From Agarophyton chilense (lineage: Eukaryota; Rhodophyta; Florideophyceae; Gracilariales; Gracilariaceae), in assembly GCA_030374765.1 (NCBI GenBank), contig JARGXX010000105.1, forward strand, positions 744,001 through 808,000: 64,000 nucleotides of DNA. The letters run 5' to 3'. The notes under the pieces are model-generated. The model saw nothing but the letters and a program-made list of their open reading frames with translations, was not told the origin of the DNA and did no database searches. A program made the translations under genes and the position numbers. This document shows, in pieces, positions 55,601-64,000 of the stretch (positions within the stretch are counted from its first letter, which is position 1; each line of letters starts with the position of its first letter).

Positions 55601-56319
55601 TGTTGTATGCTGTTCGGTCGGCCCAACCCATGGGATAATTTATCGCAAAGTCGCGGTTGTAACTCATAAGTGAGGAGTATGGTAAATAGGGTGGTATGAC
55701 TCGACGACGCGCATAAGCTGCGTAGAGGCTGGATATGATAGTAGAATACGTCTTGGTACGGGTTTAGTGGACTGCCACTGTGCGCCCGCATCTTCGACCG
55801 TTCCTAGAAGAATTCCATAAAGACAACTGTACATTTTTTGGCGACCCTCGTGTCAGGCTTTTCCACCCTTTATAGCTAGAAGTCTATTAGGGTCTATACC
55901 CGTACAGTGGGATGGTTGAGTGGCTGACCACTGGGACTTATTAAAGTATTACTTGGGACATCACCTTGGTACATAGTATGCAAGGTACCAGAAGTGATCT
56001 CCCACTCCAAAGAAATGGAGACAAAATGGGTAATCTGACTTTTCTGTTCCTAATTTTGGACTCCTTAACTGGAGATCCGGACGAGGTATAATAGAGTGCC
56101 ATCGTATAGCTCTTTCTCGACCCGCCTCGTTTACCACGTAGTATGCGCCTTATACAGTGTACTGTTCATCCTAGCTGGCGAGCAGTGGGTTTACAACCCA
56201 CCTCAAGCTCGCTGGTGTTTTAGCTCTACCACGCCTTTTCGCTAAGCTTCAAACACCATATAGACAGTTCGAACTCTTTCGCAGTTGTCTCTGCTTTTAC
56301 TGAAAGAGTGGATACTACA
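55601..56319 (+). repeat. Gypsy-3 right LTR (719 bp)
   Basis: Starts TGTTGTATGC and ends GGATACTACA, followed by the target duplication GCGAC. Same length as the left LTR within 2 bp despite many substitutions. Confidence 0.8.
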
Positions 56320-56500
56320 GCGACCTAACGATGAAGTTCGGGCCAGCACCGGTATCCAAAACAGTGAGGACTCGCATTCTAATCAGTTCATGACGCGGCT
56401 TAACATTGCAAGAAAGTGGTAGCATGCAAGAGCAAAAATTAGTGAAAACCACAAAAACCGGGTTGAAAAAGTTTACTGAGCAGCAGGGCAAGATCGACAA
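56320..56500 (-). pseudogene. Gypsy-2 protease active-site half
   Basis: Minus-strand frame with RMRVLTVLDTGAGPNFIVRSL. DTGA is the retroviral-type aspartic protease site, intact here. The frame ends at the Gypsy-3 LTR. Upstream sequence (56465-56645) is the repeat shared with 42735-42925. Confidence 0.75.
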
Positions 56501-57059
56501 GCTATATAGTATAGGTTACAATAAAAAACTCTCTACTTTCATAGGAATAATGCAGACATATACAAAGTAACCAACAGCGTTAGGTGCATATGTGTACACC
56601 TGGCTGGAACGACTAGTCTGTCGGGAAACGATACTTTTCAGTAGAAAAAAGATTCAGAACAACCGCAAATGGTGAAATACCGAAGTTGTAAGAAAATTTT
56701 TCACGAAGCTCGCACTTAAGATCCAAACAGGTTCGTGACAATCTTGCGTCGCGGCGTTGCACCACAAGACAAAGATTGTTTTTGTCCCTGGTCACTTTTG
56801 CAGGTTACTGCACGGTATAAAATGCGACACTAGTTATGGGAATGGCTCTTGTCAGCCTTGTTTTTTATTGGTGACGGCCATCGCGCGGGGCTGGATTTTG
56901 TCTACGGTTTGGGAATCGGATCTATGCCTTGAGCGTCGTTTGTCTTGTCAAATATGCAATGACGTGGGATTTTTTTATTGGCGCAGTTTAACCGGCTGTT
57001 TATCTGCTAATTTGTGTATGCATTCAATTCAAAGATTGAATTGACACATTGTAGAGTCC

Positions 57060-57600
57060 ATGAAATCAAAATGATGTAACCCATCTTGCTCAAAAGTACA
57101 CGTTTCTCATAATGTACACTCCGCAAATGGCAACGTTTATTTTCTGCAGTAATTTGCAATTCTTTTTAGAAGTCATATTGCTTTTTCCTAAAACTAGAAT
57201 TCTAATTGCATAGAAATTGTATACTCCGCAAAACATAAAATAATTACTATTATTATAACATTTGGACTTTTTTCGCTCTTTCTTTCGTAAAGCATGCTAA
57301 TCTTATGGAAAGCCAGTAGGACCATCTATATAAAACATTATCTCATTGGAGAAAATAGTTCTTTTCTATTGTTCCACAGAAAAAGTCATTTTATGACAAA
57401 CATATTAAGCTCATTCTTTTTTATGTGAACTGGTCACTATCAGTACGGGCTTTTTTGTAAATTCAATTTGGATGTCTATGTAGGACCTGTTGGACTTTCT
57501 AAACCATGACTGGCGAAGAAAGAGTATTTTTAATTTCTCTCGCAGATGTTGAGGCATTTGTGGGCGCCATCTTTGGATGTGACACTGTAGGTTACTGTAG
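57060..57600 (-). pseudogene. Tc1/mariner transposase fossil (Tc1m-2), truncated
   Basis: On the minus strand, from 57560 down: STSAREIKNTLSSPVMV, a stop, KVQQVLHRHPN, a stop, IYKKARTDSDQFT, ICLS, a stop, NDFFCGTIEKNY (about 57370), with IFSNEIMFYIDGPTGF in a neighbouring frame. This is the order of Tc1-like transposases from the second DNA-binding helix-turn-helix to the first catalytic region (FSDE.F.LDGPDG). The catalytic Asp is Asn. The rest of the DDE domain is lost. Confidence 0.7.
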
Positions 57601-60600
57601 ACTTCGGAGAATATAAGCCTTTTCCGTTACTGAATGGCCCAGATGGATGAAATGAGAAATAAATATTTCGATATAAACTTCTTCTTAATCTTCTTAATCT
57701 TTTTAAACTGCATAAACCAACGCAACCAAAGACTTATGTCAATAGTCACTAGGGGTCAGACACCCTGGCTTCCGGTCAGAAACTCTGGATGTGTAACGAT
57801 TTCTTCAGCCTTCTCACTTCTGCGTTGACCAGAAGCAGGCGTGTAAATTCCCTACAAGGCTTCCCAAGGAGAGGTATTAACAAAAGGATATGTTATCACT
57901 CTATACCCAACGCTGGCCTTTTGGCGGGAAAGGTTACGCGGCACCACTTGCAACAGCTTCCCGTTCAGTACTAGATTCCATATTTCCACCAAGTATTTAC
58001 GACCGTCACAGGCTTTTCATTCTGTGTGGGGCTTTCTTGACAGACCCAATACCGTTGGTACACACATACCGTCTCCGGTCTACGCCGAAAGCGCTTCAAC
58101 CGGTGCGGTGGGCTGATAGGGGGTGCTCCGCCCAGCGGCTAACGCCTCACTGGACCCCTGTACTGCGGCAAACGCCTCACAGATTTTTATAATTTATAGG
58201 GTTATTTTTCCAGCGGCAGTAACCTCACTGGACCCTTGGCGTCAAACGCTTTACCTTTTGATAAAATTGAAGGGATCAAAGCCGAAGGAAAATAATGATT
58301 AAGGGTGTCGATTGGTGGTTGAAGTCATCCGAGAGAGAACTCTGAGACATCCGAGCCCTTTTCGTAGAGATCTAGAACCACCAAAACGGAGCTGAAACGC
58401 ATTACTACTCGATAGTTACTAGTATGTGCTTCTAGGTTACTCTTATCGCTGCTAGCAGCGTTTAAAGCAGCACATTAACCAATAAAATGATAAAAACTAC
58501 ATTAAATTTCCTAATGCGCTATTATGGCTTTCGACACCAGCGGTGAAATACATAGTGTATATCCTGCTGGCACTCCATAAACGTGTGTTCCAGCAATGCT
58601 GGAACATTGTACGCATTACGAGACCCATAGCATTAACAGCAAAATACAGTAAAGCTCTCTTGGCAGTAAATAAGATGTTTTTGTTTTCAGAATGTTTAGT
58701 ATGATTGTTGTACTTTGCGGGAACTTTCAAAAAGTTTTTGATGACAGTTTGAGAGTAACTTACCGTTTCTGCTACGTGCAGTTGAGGGCAGCAGTGACAA
58801 TGTGCTGCCAGGATTCTACCCTTTTTTTTATGGGATAGTGGCTTTCCACGACCTATTTTTTATACTTTATGGCGTCAATACTGTTGCTGTTAAGGGATAT
58901 ACGCTTTGGTTTAGCATTCGCTGCGTGCGGTTTTTTAAAAAGAACTGTACATTTCTGGACTTTAAAAAAATTGAATTTTGCAGGTCTATTTAATGATTGC
59001 TGCACAACATGATAGGCACTTGGGGTATAGGATGCCTTTTCTATTACTAATGTAGGGATACTACTGCTGGAGGGACAAGTTCGAGGCGGAGGTTAAGACC
59101 CATTCCATATGTGAAGAATGGGGTGGCTTCAATCAGATTTCACGTACTGTAGGAGACTGCACGCCGTTAACACGCATTTTGACACCCACACAAGATTGCC
59201 ATTAGTAAAAAAACCAATCAGGATTGAGAGGCGAAGAAGGAACTGAATCAAAATTGAGCGTTCAATAATTACTGCGTGTGGAATTTTGATTGCTTTTTGA
59301 ACACTCTCGAGTTTGCCGCAGTGAGCCGCAATCTCATTCCCGCTTGCTTCTCACGTATCTGTTGCCATTCGTACATCGTCGCACGTCCCGTTGGTTTTCG
59401 TCGCCAAGAGCATGAAATTGATAGAACTATAGCAATGACAGTGTTTGCGTTTGCAAATGTGAGATGCCGCACCGGGTTTTGGGTATTGTCTGTTGGGGTC
59501 CAACGCGAACAGTCAAGGTAAGATAACACTGCGGAAACACGCCGCCAACTGCCATCAGAAGTTGCCAAATGGATAGGGTTTGGGAGAAATTTCATCCGCA
59601 GCGGTCTCTCATGACAGAAGAGATAAATTGGAGGTTCACTTAAGCTCCCTACAGGATATCGCACCATTCTGGTTTTCGGCGAGACTAGCAGCAAACGAAA
59701 CTGGATGAGAAAATTATGTATTCTGCGTCACTGAAGAATGGAACAGAGCTGAACAGCATAGAGGGTTGGAATTTGTTCTTGTTCGGCATGACTGCCAGTT
59801 TTGTGTTTCAGGACCATAGGAAGCGTGCTTTGTGGAAGCAGTTCCTTTTTACACGAATCGGTTGCTCTGTTACGCATTCCTGGACAGTGGAGATATTTTA
59901 TGGCACATTTTATGAGTTGTCGCCGGTTGGGCGGGTTGAGGCACAAGACAGCAGGATATGAGGTAAGTGGTAAGTGCTGTTGTTTTGTTGAAGCGCATGG
60001 GTGATGAGAATGGAGAAATCGGTGGTTGCAAGTGGAAGGTGAAAACAAGCTTTGGTGGTAGCGTTTGGAATAGTATCAGAAGGGTATATGGGTGTTTTGC
60101 CAAAGTTGTGGGACGAACTCGAGATTGCGGGCCGGGGGCAATCGGTGGCGGCGGGGGAGGGGTTTACAGTGAAATTCAGTGTAAACTGGCGGCGGAAGGT
60201 ATACTTTGTGTTGCACGACGTGGCAGCTTTGGCAGCTATGAGCCACTGGCTTGTCGAGGTTGATGCGCGTACATGTACAGTTACCCTACACGGTAGGCGT
60301 ACTTTGAGGACTGCCTGTTATTGCCTTGTTGCGGCAAACAGCCAGTTGAGCTGCTGCTCCTCAAGTTGGGAAGGAAGTAAGTAAGGAAGAAAAGAAGGGA
60401 AATAGTTGTTTGTTCTGACACTCTGGCTGTTGAAGCGGAGCAAGAGTTTGTCTGGAACATGCTCGTTGCGATAGATAATAGACTTGCGAGCGTTTGAGTC
60501 GTGCAGAACATGCGTATTGACAGGTGTCGCAATGTGTCGAGTAGAAACACCAACTGGAACGATACTGCGATACTGTACGACATGTTTTCGTTCCACAAAC

Positions 60601-62860
60601 GCAGGCAGGAGGGCGGATGGATCGAGAGCGGAGGAAGGTATCCTTTTAACGAGGCACCCGAATGTGGCATCCTGTGCAAGTACATAGTATAATGCTGTCC
60701 ATGAGCTCGATTGTTTTAAAACTGGACCACACACTTTTATCGGGCGCCTCAGCTGGAGAGAAATGTGTTGCTTGAGTGCGGGGGCACCCCAGATGACAAA
60801 TCGCTCACCCTGTCTCGTTGGAGGAAAAAAAAAACAAAACAAAAAGGCACGGCGGTGGGGGTTCAAAAATGTTGACAACCGCCTAATTTGAGGGTGTGTA
60901 TGACTGCGGTTGGTGGTGTGGTAGTCAGCCGGAAGACACGACGACGCATTAATTCTGCTCATATATATAAGTACCGGTAGTGGTAGCAGACAGGCAGATA
61001 TTCGACCAGTGGAAGCGCGCGTGGCGCGTGGCTTCATCTCGCTTGGTGATGCATGGTACTCTTCTTCGCAGATAGTGGTTCACCGCAGCGTGACACAATA
61101 TAACCTTTATTGGAATGCATGATGCGTGGCACATTGCGCATGTGTGGAACCGATAATCAAACCAATAAACCGATGGCGCGCGGCGACTGTGTCGGAGGCT
61201 TGGACGCTTGTGTGGCTTTGATTTTGTTGTTGACACCAACGAGCTGTTCAAAGTGAGGCTTGGCTGCGAAAAAAAAAAAAAGTAATAAAAACACAACGTT
61301 GTTTACCGAGCATTAGAAACTACGAGTGTACGGGCGTCAGCAACAAAATAAAAGCTTCCACCAAATTCCAGGACAATTGGCCCCCCCCCCCCATTACAGT
61401 TGAGTGACTCAGCAGTGGAAATAGTGATTATACGACCACCGAATTCGAATGAAGGAACGACGCTCAGCGCCCCCGCGGTGAGTACCTTTTTTGCTCCAAG
61501 TGATGAGTTTGAACAAGTATGCTCATCGGAGCATGTAGTACAAGGCAGCTCATGTTAATGTTCTTTTTTGTTATTCATCATGTTGTAGTGGCTCTCGAAC
61601 GCTCGCAAGATCATGCGTGGAGCCGAAGCATGATTCACGTTTACGCATGAAATCGCTTGTTGAAACGCATGTCTCAAGCCAATGGAAGCTGAGAGAAGCT
61701 GTGAATTGCGAAAAGAAAAAAAAATATAGAACGGCTATCGATCCGGGAGCGGTCCCTATGAAGAAGGCCATGCGGTGCAAAGCAAGGATGAAATGGTGGC
61801 GCTTCCGCTGCTTGCGGCAGTCTCAAATGTGTGACACAGCACAGAACTGTGCAAGACGAATGATTTGAAGCAGGTATGAGGCCATTTTTCTGTTGCCTCC
61901 ATAAAGTTTATTCATTTGTGTTTATGTGGTGTCGGGATGCGTGCAAAAGTTGAGCTGTGTTTGTTGGAGTCGCAACCAATCGTCTTTGGTGAAGGATGCG
62001 GATGAGTGAGAATGGTTGCTATGGATTAAAGCGCTCTTTTTGGCTCAAAGGCGCTGTCGGTTTGAGTGGCGCGCGCGTTTTGGACAATGTGTTGTCGTGC
62101 TCGAGACGGCGGATGGGTTGACGGCCTGCGAAGGCAACGAGACTGCGGACACTTGCACTTTTGGCGGCCAAGGACACGAGGTCTGTGGCCTGTGAACGTT
62201 TTGCACGTGTTTTTGTATGGTAATACACGGCGCACAAAGGGCGCACGCGTTTGAGATACTTTGGTATGGCATTGTACTCTACTAGAGTATCTACGTGGTG
62301 GTGGTGGTGGTGGTGGTCTGGGGCCGATTGCACACAACAAGGCGCGCTCATGGGCGCATTCTGAGCGCGCACCGCCATGTTGCACAGACGAAGGCTGAAT
62401 ATGCATTCGAGACAAGCTGACAGTGGCCAAGACGCACCCAATGTTTTGAGCTTGCACGTACTTTGCAAAACAGCAGCGTCGGATACAAGCGGGTGGGGGT
62501 GGGGGGGTTGGTGATGTTCTCGAGACGGATGACGAAAAACGTGCAAGTGAAGCGGTTGTTGAAATGAGTCGTGCGCTTTGGCGCAACGGGATGCAAGCCA
62601 GGCGAGGCGGTGATGGAGGTGATTGATTCACATGACGACGCGCAGGAGGGGGGATGTGGGAAGACGTGGCTCGTGACTGACGCGTCGATGAAGGGCAGAG
62701 CTATGCACAATTCACAGCACACAACAAACCGGGGGAACACCGGCACTGGGTGGCACCTATTTTATACACAGCAGAAAAGGCTCACATAGCGGGGCGCTCG
62801 CGGGCAGGAAGACACACGTGTGATCAAAAAACCAAACCCCCCCCCCCCCAAAAAAAAAAG
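57601..62860. other. No gene firmly recognised; GC rises to the right
   Basis: From 59 kb on, sequence composition becomes gene-like, with donor-like GTAAGT at 59962 and GTGAGT at 61480, but no product could be identified. The plus-strand frame 60052-60384 (with LPKLWDELEIAGRGQSV and GFTVKFSVNWRRKVYFVL) is the most protein-like piece and may be an exon. A TATA-like ATATATATAAG lies at 60961. A poly-C run lies at 61381-61392 and a GGT microsatellite at about 62295-62317. Confidence 0.4.
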
Positions 62861-62873
62861 AAAAAGGGAACGC

Positions 62874-63841
<968 letters not shown>

Positions 63842-64000
63842 TTAGTTGGACATGACGTGCGCAACAGCGCGCGCGTCAATGGCATCAAGACGGACGGCGC
63901 GCGCATGCGAGCGCGCCTCGCGCTCGCAGGCGGCCACAAACAGCTCAAACACGTCGACGGCGCGCTTGAGACGGCGCGTCATCTCGCCGTCGCCTTGGCG
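63842..64000 (-). CDS. 3' end of an unrecognised gene (partial)
   Basis: An open minus-strand frame enters from the right edge and ends at TAA (63844-63842), giving at least 52 residues. It is strongly helical and Arg/Ala-rich, with RRLKRAVDVFELFVAACERE then ARAVRLDAIDARAVAHVMSN at the end. The pattern, an amphipathic helix (VFELFVAACEREA), a loop, then LDAIDARAVAHVM, is compatible with the end of a histone fold such as NC2-alpha or NF-Y-type subunits, but this is only a suggestion. Codon use is very GC-rich. Confidence 0.55.
   Translation of the reverse strand, partial: RQGDGEMTRRLKRAVDVFELFVAACEREARSHARAVRLDAIDARAVAHVMSN

Larger units (their letters stand above)
51206..56319 (+). mobile_element. 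Gypsy-3: old LTR element nested in the Gypsy-2 protease
   Basis: LTRs 51206-51922 and 55601-56319 are in direct orientation with ends TG...TACA. GCGAC flanks the whole (51201-51205 and 56320-56324). The protease reads DTGAGPNFIVRSL up to the right flank and resumes at the left flank on the minus strand, so the insertion is precise. LTR divergence is large, so it is old. Orientation is tentative: ATATATAAAG in the LTR and an AGGGG tract before the right LTR both suit the plus strand. Confidence 0.75.

Noticed and set aside
55207..55791. 194-aa minus-strand ORF as a host gene
   Set aside because: It runs into the Gypsy-3 right LTR and is Ser/Pro-rich; part is LTR sequence, so it is element-derived or chance.
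60318..61037. 239-aa minus-strand ORF
   Set aside because: No motif, composition typical of chance frames in GC-rich DNA, and no supported splice context.
62026..62631. Overlapping minus-strand ORFs of 201 and 175 aa
   Set aside because: Driven by a GGT microsatellite and G-rich tracts read as Pro/His runs; two overlapping frames look equally (un)likely.

Overview
This is a eukaryotic nuclear window. Evidence: spliceosomal (GT...AG) introns interrupt host genes, one gene is an intron-containing histone H4, and most of the sequence is retrotransposons and DNA transposons in several states of decay. The organism cannot be fixed from sequence alone. Copia elements primed by a half initiator tRNA, DIRS-type elements and very short introns would fit a red alga or another protist, but this is a weak inference.

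Left part (1-20.6 kb): a GC-rich, broken DIRS-type element (DIRS-A, 1-2.46 kb); a complete, young Ty1/copia element on the minus strand (Copia-1, 4708-10294) with 431-bp LTRs and a perfect 5-bp target duplication; a second DIRS-type element (DIRS-B, 10340-14594) with a Gag-like ORF, RT-RNase H, a tyrosine recombinase carrying in-frame stops, and 194-bp direct repeats; then a heavily decayed Ty3/gypsy copy (Gypsy-1, about 16.6-20.2 kb), a MITE-like inverted repeat and an old LTR.

Middle (21-34 kb): a small island of host genes. A TMEM230/134-like membrane protein (+) and an EF-hand mitochondrial carrier (-) are convergent, and the carrier is interrupted by introns of only 33-43 nt. An unrecognised basic/acidic two-exon gene follows at 27.0-28.4 kb. 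After that comes AT-rich sequence holding a Tc1/mariner fossil.

34-41 kb: the clearest structural story. A PIF/Harbinger-type transposase pseudogene was hit by a second copia element (Copia-2, 5-bp duplication GTCAT). A later inversion of about 1.05 kb, with one breakpoint in Copia-2 gag and the other in the transposase, scrambled both. Copia-2 has a Tudor-like module between integrase and reverse transcriptase. In both copia elements the Gag start codon lies inside the primer-binding site.

42-58 kb: old gypsy material. Gypsy-2 (-) has its RT split by a 446-bp repeat and its protease split by a 5.1-kb LTR element (Gypsy-3), which still has its target duplication. A second Tc1/mariner fossil lies at 57.1-57.6 kb.

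58-64 kb: GC rises and simple repeats appear. The histone H4 gene (62874-63321, minus, one 136-nt intron) and the 3' end of another minus-strand gene at the right edge mark the start of a host gene region.
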